From Xestospongia muta (taxonomy: Eukaryota > Porifera > Demospongiae > Haplosclerida > Petrosiidae), in assembly GCA_963693285.1 (NCBI GenBank), contig OY848917.1, forward strand, positions 13,578,192 to 13,642,191: a DNA stretch of 64,000 nt, written 5' to 3'. The notes beneath the pieces were generated by a model, which was given only the letters and a program-made list of their open reading frames with translations, ran no database searches and was not told where the DNA came from. The translations under genes and the position numbers were made by a program. Positions 44,208-54,461 of the stretch are shown piece after piece (positions within the stretch are counted from its first letter, which is position 1; each line of letters opens with the position of its first letter).

Positions 44208-47200
44208 ATGAAAATTGGAACGGTCAGATGTCTTTTCTTTACTGCGTTTGTAGTTATATCTGTTTTGATTGTCCTGGTTTATTTAAAATATAATGAAACA
44301 GGATTATATACAGTGATTCTGCCGGAATATTTTGCTGTTGTCCGTAATTGGCAGTTGAAAAACGTATCCCAAGACCATCCTGCCCCAAGACAAAATCTTT
44401 GGGTAGACTTCCAACCAAGAGAAAACATGTTGGTAAGAAAACTTGTACTCTAATATGTCCAATGTAAATCTTAAACAAAACATCTGACCATGTTAACGTT
44501 GCCAATTCCCCTTTCAAAAACATCAAACACATTATCACACATCAAGCACATTGCTTGTTTAAGGTGGTAGAAGGAAGTTGTCGTTTTTAGTTTCATCACA
44601 TTGCTTCTTTAAGGTAGAAGAAATGATGTTTGATGTGTTGAGTTTCATCAAATGGTATAGTTACAGCAGTACCATATGTAGCATCAGCACATTTCACTTT
44701 GATTTTTTGAGTGTTTTTCCTCCATAAAACAGCTCCTTCTATAACATCAAGGTTTGGGCTAGCAGGTACTGTAATTATAATGTTATAGACCTGTGTGTAT
44801 CTTTTACTGTATTTTCTCATACACATACTTGCAACCACCAAATGGACAACTAAGTAGATTATTCAATTTGAGCATGAAGATGTTTTGGTTGTAGATGCAA
44901 CTAGTTGACTTTATGCGCATGTTAAGTTACATTATAGTTTTTGCCTTATAGTAACTTGTTGTTTACCTTTGACAGCTAATGTGAAGCCATTAAGGGTGAT
45001 AAAGCATTACTTTTATTAGTTTATGGTTAAGTATAGTTAATTTTGGGTCACTTTGAAGCCTTAATAGCTTAACTACATTTGTACAGGTGTTGACTGTAGT
45101 GGCTCAAATCACTTTATATGGGTTTATATAAAGATACTCCTATACTGATGTGATCTATTATCAATCACAAGTCGTCTTGTATAGCCATGTCATCTATTGC
45201 ACAATTGTTTCATAGCAATGTGGTCAATTGCCAAAACCTTCTTTAGTGATTTGATCTATTGCATAATCAGCAATTGGGTATGTAGTGTAATTGTTCCATT
45301 CTCAGGTAGTAGTGGAGCATGGTTTGTATCTAGTTTGTCCTATACAGATTTTTTGATAAAGACCTGTATATAGCATTGGTGCATACCTTTTTGTGTGTCC
45401 TTTGTAGTATCCCTTGGACTTTGTACTTTGACCTTGAATTATAATATTCATGAGTTTTGTTTAGTATATATAATGGTACATTTGTTTGAGAAACAGTTAT
45501 TATTGAGTTGAGAACGTTACATGGCGTCAGGAGTGGGATGCGATGGCCACATACCAAATCCCAGCCCCAGAGCCATTCGACTTCTCCAACACAGATGAGT
45601 GGCCTAAATGGATTAGACGATTTGAAAGATTTCGACAATCATCCGAACTTAGCGGAAAGTCAGAAGAAAACCAAATTAGCACTTTAATATATTCCATGGG
45701 AGACGCAGCAGACGATATTTACCAGTCCTTTCGTTTGACTGATGAGAGAGAGCGCAGTTACGAAGTGGTGAAAAAGAAGTTTGACGACTACTTCATGAAG
45801 AAGAAAAACGTAATCTATGAGAGAGCCAAATTCAATATGAGACGACAAGAAGAAGCCGAACCAGTGGATGCATTCATAACTGCATTGTATAACTTAGCAT
45901 CAAAATGTGATTATGGAACATTGAATGATGAATTGATTAGAGACAGAATTGTGGTAGGGATAAGGAACCAATCACTGTCCGAGAAGATGCAACTCCACGA
46001 GACTCTGACACCAGAGAAGGCAGCCAGAATGGCTAGAGAGAGCGAAGCTGTAAAGAAGCAGCAACCACAGCTAAGAGAAGGAGACAAGAAAGAAGTTGAG
46101 GTCATAAGAAGAAATCCCCACAGAGACAATACAAGTGCTTCTCAAAACAGATCAAAGAGAATCTCTACAAGAAATGGGTCTGCCGGTGGGTTGGTTAACA
46201 GCAGTAAACCCGCCCAACAGTCACGACAAAGAGAAACAGTTTGTACAAGGTGTGGGAAGAACCATCCCACTGGAAGAGAATCCTGCCCAGCTAGGTCATC
46301 CAAACACTTTAAATGTGGTAAGACAGGACACTTTCATCGTTTGTGTAAGAGTACTGTTAATAATATTGAAACTAGAACAAGAAGTGACTCAGAGAACTCT
46401 AATAGTGACAGTGACTGGAAGTTTTTGGGAGTTGTTACTGGAGTAAGCCTAACTAAACAGTGGACGACTAAACTGAAACTGAATCGACAAATGATTAAAT
46501 TCAAAATAGATACGGGAGCTGATGTTACCGTGATCCCATCAACTACATATGACCCATACTGTGATGGACCACTCCACCGTACTAAGACACCTCTGGTTGG
46601 ACCAGGACAGAATAAGTTGAAGGTTCGTGGATGCTTTGAAGCAACCTTAGAGAAGGGAAAAGATGAAATGAAAGAAACTGTATATGTTGTAGAAGGTTTG
46701 CAAACACCCTTGGCTGGAATACCTACTATTCGGAAACTGAACTTGATCTCTGAAGTCAACTCTGTAAACAAAAGTAAAGAAGACATAGTGGCACAATTTC
46801 CAGAATTATTTAACAGACTAGGACTTATTAAAGGCAGTTACCGGATTGAGTTAGAAGAAGAAGCGAAACCATACTCTATTATGGCACCTAGGAGAGTACC
46901 AATCCCTCTGCTACCAAAAGTTAAATGTGAATTAGAAAAGATGGAAAGGGAAGGTGTGATTTCTAAAATCGATGAGCCTACCGACTGGTGTTCAGGAATG
47001 GTCGTCATACCAAAACCGAACAACCGAGTGATAATCTGTGTTGACTTGACCAAGTTGAACTGTTACGTCAAGAGAGAGAGACACATTCTGCCCTCTGTCA
47101 ACCACGTCTTAGCTCAAATTGGAGATGCAAAATTCTTCTCGAAATTGGACGCAAATTCAGGCTTTTGGCAGATCGAACTGTCACCTGATTCGTCTAAACT

Positions 47201-50200
47201 CACAACATTTATAACACCCTTCGGACGTTACAAGTTCAATCGTTTACCATTTGGTATTTCCTCAGCACCTGAACTTTTTCAAAAGAAAATGTTGGAAATT
47301 TTAAGTGAATGCGATGGTGTAGTTGGACTGATTGATGATCTGTTGATATATGGGAAGACTGAGGAAGAACATCACAGAAGACTTGTCACAGTTTTAGAGA
47401 AACTCAAGAGAGAAGGAGTGACACTCAATAAAGAGAAATGCCAATTGTTATGCTACAGAGATTTCCTTTCTTGGTCATATAGTAAATGAAAAGGGAGTAT
47501 CACCTGATCCTGAAAAGACAAGAGCAATTCGAAATGTTCTAAGACCCACCAATGTATCAGAAACGAGACATTTCCTAGGGATGTTGAACCAGTTGAACAA
47601 GTTTTCATCTCATTTAGCAGAACGAACTAAGCCAATCCGTGACCTACTCTCAAATAAGAAACAGTGGTATTGGGGTCCGAACCAAGAGAAGGCATTCCTA
47701 GAATTGAAAGAATCATTATGTACAGAGAAGTGCTTGGCATTATTTGAACCAAATAGACAAACGATAGTGTCTGCTGATGCCTCTGCATATGGACTAGGCG
47801 CTGTGTTACGTCAGAAACAACCAGACAAAAGTTTGAGACCGATTGTATATGTATCAAGAACTATGACTGAATGTGAACAGAGATATGCTCAAATAGAAAA
47901 AGAGGCACTAGCACTGACGTGGGCCTGTGAAAGGCTCAATCAATACCTTCTGGGGACCAGGTTTTTACTAGAAACAGATCACAACCCATTAGTTCCCTTG
48001 CTGTCAACGAAAAACTTAGAAGAGTTACCTATAATACAAAGATTTCGTCTCCGGATGATGAGATACCAATATGACATTAAACACGTTCCTGGAAAAGAAC
48101 TGAACACTGCTGATTTCCTATCAAGATCACCATTACCAAATACTGGAATTTCTGAATTACAAGAAGAGACAGAAGCGTATATCAATCTTATAGTGAGCCA
48201 TCTGCCAGCAACAGATAGAAGATTAACTGAGATAAAGGAACATCAAGAGAAAGACCCAACACTACAAAATGGAAAGAGGAAATTCAGCAAGGGAGGAGAA
48301 AGAGGAAGAGTATGAGATTTGGAGATTTATCAATTCATAATGGACTGATGATGAGAAGTAACAGAATAGTGATCCCAAAAGACCTTCAGCAGGAAGTGTT
48401 GTTGCAACTACACTCTGGTCATCAGGGAATACACAAATGTAAGGAAAGAGCTCGCTGCTCAGTTTGGTGGCCCGGAATCAATATGGATATAGAAGAATAC
48501 ATCAAGAAGTGTAGAGTATGTTGTCAGTTTCAACGACCACGATTTGAACCATTATGCCCTTCAGAACTACCAGATACACCTTGGCAAAAAGTTGGGACTG
48601 ATCTGTTTGAATGGAAACAGGTATCATACTTACTTGTTATGGATTACTATTCCAGATTCATTGAAATAGCGAAACTATCTTCAACTACCTCCAGAGGAGT
48701 TATTAATCACCTTAAATCCATATTTGCTAGACATGGAATTCCCCAGATAGTGGTCTCTGATAACGGACCACAATATTCGTCGTCTGAGTTCGCCCAATTT
48801 GCAAGGGACTACAAATTTAACCATATTACCAGTAGCTCACATTTTCCACAAGCAAATGGAGAATCTGAAAGAGCTGTTCAAACTGTGAAAGGACTACTTA
48901 AACGATCTAATTATCCATATTTAGCCTTACTTGCTTATCGCTCTACTCTCCTGAAATTAGGCTATAGTCCAGCTGAGTTATTAATGGGAAGAGCATTGAG
49001 AACCACTGTACCCATCCCACTAGAACAGCTTCAACCTAAACTGCTAAACAATAATAAGCTCAAGAAAAAAGATAAAGAACTGAAAATTAAACAGAAAGAA
49101 AATTATGATAACAGACATAAGACATCCGAACGAGATATTTTAGAACCTGGAGATGAAGTATGGATATATGATCAAGGAGTTTCTGGAGAAGTGACAAATG
49201 AACGAGGACCCAGATCATATCAAGTTCAAACATCAACAGGAGTTGTCAGAAGAAATCAACGTGACTTAAACAGACTTCCAAGTCAAGATGTACACTCGAG
49301 TGGAGATGAGACACCACCCATTACTCAGTTTAGTACTTCTGGTGATACATCATCTCAACTAAGAAGAAGTTTGAGACAGTCGAAACCACCTGACCAATAT
49401 GGAGTCTGGTTGAACAGTGTCCACCAGAACTGGGGGGAGATGTAGTATCCCTTGGACTTTGTACTTTGGACCTTGAATTATAATATTCATGAGTTTGTTT
49501 AGTATATATAATGGTACATTTGTTTGAGAAACAGTTATTATGGAGTTGAGAACTTTACATCCTTTACCTAAAGTGTAATGAACTGTTGATCTACATAGTC
49601 TCCATTTTTAATACTATACTAATTCAATGGATTTCAGTGGTAGTTATAGCGCAAACACGAGCATCACTTTTTCTATATCCTTGAGACTTCACTTCAGCTG
49701 ACATTTGCCTTTATCTTTTATTCTGATATACTCCAGTTCAACTATAGTAATAATAGGTAATAACTACATTTGAGCTACTACCATTTTTCTCTCCAGTTGA
49801 TTAAACATAAGTAGTATTGTTTTGTTTCTCCAAGCTCTCCTTCCATTCATCAGTATCTGCAAGCATATTTAGATATATTATAAGCGAAGTGTTAAGAAGT
49901 ACCACACTGTACGAATCAATGTTTTTGGGTCACTGTCACTGAGCTGATTTGTTCCAAATAGCTGCTCTTCATCACCATCACTTAAACTACTTGATGCATT
50001 AGGCTTTTGCCCTTTACCCATCGATCGAAGTTGCTTCCTTCTTGCTGCAAGTGTTGCTCTGGACATTATGAACTCTTTGTCAGTAATTATATTGAATTGA
50101 GCACCATTCTGGCTTAGATGTCGGTTGAAACTTCGATGAAATGAAGTAAGGGAATCTGGCTCGTATGGTTCTCCATTTTTTTGACAATTTCCTTGAAAAA

Positions 50201-53094
50201 AAACTCCAAGCAAACAGTCCAATTCCTTAGTTGGAATTTCAGCCATACTCCTGTTTTCTCCTCGACTCAAACAGAATTGTTCCCATATTTTCATGTCAGA
50301 AACTGTCTTTTTTCTAGTGTTCAGGTTTGCTTGATTTTCTATGAATCGACGTAGGTCTCTTTCTTTTCAATTGGCTTATAGGTAGCATTAACCCATTCCT
50401 TTGTACCCCTAACTAAGTCTTGGGGATAATAGAACTCATCACTCTCAGAAAACATCCTATACAATACCAGTGGCGTATCCAAGGTAGGGCATGGTAGGGC
50501 ATTTGCCCTACCAACTGCTGCTGGCTCAGTTAATTCAGAATGTCATAACAATGTTATTATTATAATCAAGTAATTAAATTAATTGACCACACCCATCATG
50601 AAATATTTAACTCTGAAAGTTTTCGGCCGCGCTTGGCGCGGCATTTCTGATGCCCTACCATCTTAAAATTCCTACCTACGCCACTGTACTGAACACAGTT
50701 ACTGAGGCTGAGCTAGCCCCAGCTGCTATGCTTAAGTGGTTGCTATAGACACAGATGGTTGCTATCTAAACTGACCAATTAAATTCATGTACGCAAATAA
50801 ATTGTGCAAGTTTGAACTGTATTTAAACAACTTGTAGATTGAAAGATTAGATAAGATAAGAGAAGGGCAATAACCTTTTGTCAATATGGGAGAATATTGC
50901 CCACTAATTGACCAATCAGATTTGAGTATGTTTTCAAAACTCAACTAGTCTAATAATAATAGGTAATAACTACATTTCAGCTACTACCAGTTTTCTCTCC
51001 AGTTGATTAAACATAAGTAGTGTTGTTTTGTTTCTCCAAGCTCTCCTTCCATTCATCAGTATCTGCAAGCATATTAAGATATATTGTACAACTTAAGAGA
51101 TTATATGATAACTTACTAGCTATTTTAGTAAACTTTTGACAATGCATATGTAGTCAAATTTTTTTAGATGTTTGCTTCTAAATGAGTTTTCAATTGATCA
51201 ATCCTGACCTTCTTGACACTTTATTGATCCAACAATATATAATTATAATGTTAGATATTAAATTGAATGAAAACTATACCTTCACATTCATTATGAATTA
51301 ATTTCAAATGTTTATGCAGTCCAGATATACTTCAATACTGCAATCAAGACAGTGTGAGCAAATGAAGACTACCTTCATCAACGACAACTAATAGACGATC
51401 ACAATATTTTAAGAGTAAACACTCACAATCACGTTTTAAAGTAATTCATAGCTTTATTGAATGATGTCATTTACAACAAAATTCACTGATGTCATGATGA
51501 TCTTTATTGTTGGAAATGTTCATGTCTTTAGGCACTTGTGTATTCTCACCTTCTTCTCATTTCACTTGACTGTTGCATGATTACACACATGGATATAATA
51601 TTCATTTAATTACTGAGATTATGAATGTATTTAGCACTCTTAAATGGTTCACAGCTTCTACAGTGTTCTGACATAAATTGATGCTTTCTTACTAAAGAAA
51701 TATAATGTTTATATGTACCATCTATATCAACATACTCCGGAGACAAGTCAGTGTTATTCTGTGTCTCTCCCTATTTATATGTCTACATCAACTCACACAG
51801 GCATATACAAAAAAATTACAGATTACACAGAACCTAGATCAACAAATGATTACAGTTGAGGTACAGGGCAGATAAAGGTTCATTAATCTAGATTTCTGTA
51901 TATGTGAGATAACTCAATACAAGAGTGTGTCTAAGTAATCTCCATCAATAGTAGAGTACAGAAAAATTACACAACAATTTTTCATTATCTCTTTACTAGA
52001 TAAGAAGACTGGCATACTATGATGATCGTCTTGGAAGTCCTACCATTGTACTGATAGCTATGCACAATGATACTGTTGAACATCTAAAATATTATGCTCA
52101 GATTGTATACAAGACAGAAAAAAGATGTGTTCCTTTAAGAAAGTTAAAAAGTGGAAAACTTAATTTGAAGCATGTTCTTCCAGAAATATATGTGAACTAC
52201 TTGTTAAGAACTGATGGAAAACTTCCTAATGAACCACCTCTCTATCTAAGAGTTACTTCAAATAAAAGATGTGCTAATGAAGAAGAATTGTCTGATCCCA
52301 TATTGGTAAAGTATGGAAAAAATGATAAACATGTCCCATTTGGTGTATGCTTACACAAAGCATTATTTTCAATCACTAATCCTCAGTTGTTGGTTGATTG
52401 GATAGAAATACATAAACAGTTAGGAGCTGAGATAATTACAGTCTATTTAGAAGATGTACCAGAAAGTATTGCAAAGGCTGTTCAACCTTATATTAAGGAT
52501 GGTCTGTTAGAGTTACTAGACTGGAACTTGAAAAAAAGAACTCGAGATTTTGGACAATCTGGTGTCATGAATGATTGCTTATATCGTAATCTTTATCGAG
52601 TAGAGTATCTTGGAATGTATGATTTAGATGAAGTGATAGTGCCTCAAAAACATTATTCATGGCATGAAATGATAGAATACCTGAATAGTCATTACAATTT
52701 AGATAAGTATGCTTCACTAATTTTTAAAGGTTGTCCATTTTATGTTAGTACTCGTGACAAAGTAATAGGTAACAATATGTCACTTTGTCAAAATGCAAGT
52801 TTACCAATCTACTTCACACGGACAATGAGAGATAAAACTGCTGGTGATCATCCAAAACTAATGATAAAGCCTGCACTTACAATATCAGTACAAGTTCATA
52901 ATATTGATTATCCTTGGACTGCATGGTTTTGGTTTTATATCAATGTACCTGCAGAACTTGCTATATGTCATCATTACAACATTTATCACATACCAAAAGA
53001 TACAATTTACAGTAACGTTATGGCTCGTTATGAAAGACCAGTTTTGGAAGGAATAAGGAAATGTATTTGTCATGTTTCTATAAAAAAGAAATAG
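44208..53094 (+). CDS. Family 92 glycosyltransferase, unit 2, intron enlarged by transposons
   Basis: Exons 44208-44432, 51822-51860 and 52000-53094 correspond one to one with unit 1 and join in phase: 75+13+364 = 452 residues. Signal anchor LFFTAFVVISVLIVLVYL; catalytic landmarks GVCLHKALFSITNPQLLVDW and MYDLDEVIVP are intact. A one-base insertion near the end (after VSIKKK) gives an earlier stop than in unit 1. The first intron is 7.4 kb because it hosts an LTR retrotransposon, a Crypton-like fragment and a MITE. Whether it is still spliced is not knowable here. Exon 1 differs from unit 1 at about 22 of 75 residues, but the catalytic exon at only about 6. Confidence 0.8.
44596..44841 (-). 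pseudogene. HSPA12-like (Hsp70 family) exon fragment, unit 2
   Basis: On the minus strand an open segment reads VPASPNLDVIEGAVLWRKN, then KIKVKCADATYGTAVTIPFD. It matches the HSPA12-type nucleotide-binding-domain exon (NL..IEGAVL... and TYG motifs). There are no neighbouring HSPA12 exons, so it is a stranded fragment. A small local duplication of the adjacent sequence (about 44547-44630) is shared with unit 3. Confidence 0.65.
45403..45521 (+). repeat. 5' LTR of Ty3/Gypsy-type element, unit 2
   Basis: 119 bp, TGTAGTATCC ... GTTACA. Flanked on the left by the 5-bp target duplication TCCTT (45398-45402). It differs from the 3' LTR by two substitutions and two single-base indels as counted by eye. 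TATATATAA near 45465 is a possible promoter element. Confidence 0.95.
45522..45539 (+). promoter_or_regulatory. Primer-binding site (tRNA-Leu type), unit 2
   Basis: TGGCGTCAGGAGTGGGAT directly follows the 5' LTR. It is one base different from the unit 3 copy, which is the exact complement of the 3' end of a tRNA-Leu ending ...TCCTGACACCA as I recall that tRNA. The change probably arose after duplication. Confidence 0.8.
45543..49445 (+). pseudogene. gag-pol of the unit 2 LTR element, two frameshifts
   Basis: Three frames in a row: 45543-47489, then a shift near 47465 into the frame of 47581-48315, then a shift near 48270 into 48312-49445. In order: gag with a zinc knuckle-like CTRCGKNHPTGRESC and FKCGKTGHFHRLC; protease FKIDTGADVTVIP; reverse transcriptase with FSKLDANSGFWQIEL and the catalytic GLIDDLLIYG; RNase H SADASAYGLGAVL; integrase with an HHCC finger (LHSGHQGIHKC ... 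CRVCCQF) and the DDE core (VGTDLF, VSDNGPQYSS, QANGESERAV). Both frameshifts are also present in unit 3. The stop lies inside the 3' LTR. Not expected to be functional unless the shifts are sequence errors. Confidence 0.92.
49441..49559 (+). repeat. 3' LTR, unit 2
   Basis: 119 bp, TGTAGTATCC ... TTTACA, followed by the target duplication TCCTT (49560-49564). Differences from the 5' LTR at two positions (TTTT/TTT and TTG/TGG) are shared with the unit 3 pair. Confidence 0.95.
49878..50458 (-). pseudogene. Crypton-like tyrosine recombinase (DUF3504-type) N-terminal fragment, unit 2
   Basis: The minus-strand frame 50294-49878 reads MKIWEQFCLSRGENR, IPTKELDCLLGVFFQG, EPDSLTSFHRSFNRHL, FIMSRATLAARRKQLR and LIRTVWYFLTL. 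An upstream piece near 50455-50380 reads FYYPQDLVRGTKEWV. This is the arm-type N-terminal half of Crypton-derived recombinase-like proteins (ZMYM/QRICH1/KIAA1958 relatives). The catalytic C-terminal half with the Arg-His-Arg-Tyr residues is missing, so it is a fragment. Confidence 0.7.
50468..50686. mobile_element. Small non-autonomous element with CAGTGGCGTA ends
   Basis: 219 bp starting CAGTGGCGTATCCAAGGTAGG and ending with the complement, CCTACC-TACGCCACTG. Subterminal GTAGGGCA/TGCCCTAC pair as well, and a central GCCGCGCTTGGCGCGGC stem. CAGTGGCG ends are typical of hAT-type MITEs. A clear 8-bp target duplication was not found, so the superfamily stays tentative. Inserted next to the Crypton-like fragment. 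Confidence 0.8.
51312..51818. other. About 500 bp present in unit 2 but not unit 1
   Basis: Flanks match unit 1 at 38820-38845 (AATTAATTTCAAATG and TTACAGATTACACAG). The intervening sequence has no open frame, inverted ends or recognised family. Insertion here or deletion in unit 1 cannot be told without unit 3, which ends before this point. Confidence 0.55.
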
Positions 53095-53241
53095 TTTATA
53101 TGTCATTTATATAAATATTTTCAAATATATTGTTTGGGAATTTCTAGAATGATATCTAATAGCTATTATATACACTTTTAAAATTATATTTCAATTAAAT
53201 GATTGAGCGTATGGTTAGGGATTGAAGAACTAGTTGCATGT

Positions 53242-53902
53242 ATATATTTAGTATAGTCTGGTGTTTCAGACTCTTCAGATAGAGAGGAATTGTTTGAGTA
53301 CACGCGCATATAGGATTTGTGCAAACTCTTTCTCACTCTCTATCGTATTTGTTTTCATGATTCAACCACAACCTTACATTTTATATATAGAGCTTTATTT
53401 AGTAGATTACATTATTTGTGTAATTGGATTTTATACTACATGTACATCTATAAATAAACTTAAAACCAAAATTATAATTAGGACATTCGGACCCAGATTT
53501 AACGTATATTAATTTTTTAAAGTTACACCTAATATGTAATTTAACAATCAATGGAATACTCAATTGCTGGTATTGGTCATTTGTAATCACAAATTGCCCA
53601 ATCCCACAAATGTCTAATAGAATGTCTCAATTGAACATACGGTGTTAGTGTCAAATACTGTAAAGTTAGTATTAACTTTACATATTGGATAAATTTTTTT
53701 GTACTGAAAATGCTATAAAAGTAGGTTTTACTGGTAATGAGATCATGTTGTTTTACAGAACTGAGAATTAATAAAAACAGTCAAAACACAGAATGTTTGA
53801 GTAGCAATTATCTGCATGCATGGCAAGGAACAAAGTTCATTCTAAACAGAGACATGCATGAGCTCCAGGAAAAAGATCTTGTCCTAAATGAACTAGGAAG
53901 AT

Positions 53903-53938
<36 letters not shown>

Positions 53939-53982
53939 AAATTAACGTTTACTTATCATTTAATTTGTTTGTTGTTTATTAA
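53242..53982 (+). other. Unit 2 tail with a coding-like block interrupted by a GA repeat
   Basis: After an acceptor-like TTTTACAG (53751-53758) the frame reads ELRINKNSQNTECLSSNYLH, then LQEKDLVLNELGRWLE and runs into a GA microsatellite (53907-53935). Unit 1 keeps only the end of it (from 40263). It could be a downstream exon of a GT92 isoform or a remnant; the GT92 frame has already stopped at 53094. Function unknown. Confidence 0.3.
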
Positions 53983-54461
53983 AAGGTTTAGGCCTCAGTG
54001 TCGATCAATACTTACAAATTTATTCACCTCTTTTAATAGAAAATTATTTTAAATTTATACCATATGCTCGATCATTCCATGTATAACATGATTGAGGAAA
54101 TGCCACCCCTAAACTTTTAGTCCATATTCACAACAAAGATATCTGACATAGGTATATCTGGATGGCAAACACCTTCAAACACATCATCTTTCTATAACAC
54201 TGGGAAATACTATGTGGTGCTTCCTGAAGCACTTTCTGACATTGCAATTTATGACCACAAGCTAGAAATCTTATCCTAAGAATGTTTCATTCTTCATGTC
54301 TTCACAAACCAAATAACTTGTATGTAAATCTCAGTGATTCTCGAGTACCAATCCTTATCAAAGGGAATATTATGATCTTGCTCAGAATTTAATATGAGAT
54401 CAAAATATATCACAGGAAAACTAGTGGTAATCTTTTCATCTCTTTAACAGATACTGTTATT

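Larger units (their letters stand above)
45403..49559 (+). mobile_element. Ty3/Gypsy-type LTR retrotransposon, unit 2 (4,157 bp)
   Basis: Full structure: 119-bp LTRs at 45403-45521 and 49441-49559, TSD TCCTT (45398-45402 and 49560-49564), a primer-binding site at 45522-45539, gag-pol reading frames and a purine-rich ACTGGGGGGAGA before the 3' LTR. The empty site is present in unit 1 around 38290. Domain order protease, reverse transcriptase, RNase H, integrase is that of Ty3/Gypsy. There is no envelope frame. It sits in the GT92 intron in sense orientation. Confidence 0.95.
49738..51090. repeat. Local direct duplication flanking a Crypton-like segment, unit 2
   Basis: About 140 bp of GT92 intron sequence (49738-49880, containing CTCCAGTTGATTAAACATAA) occurs again at 50948-51090, with the intervening ~1.07 kb absent from unit 1. 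Unit 3 shows the same left junction at about 63855. The pattern suggests insertion together with a duplication of host flank rather than a clean transposition. Confidence 0.75.

Noticed and set aside
45911..47053. Several minus-strand open frames of 70-150 codons in the LTR element (repeated at 59895-61037)
   Set aside because: They mirror the gag-pol frame and are retained in both units only because the units are nearly identical.
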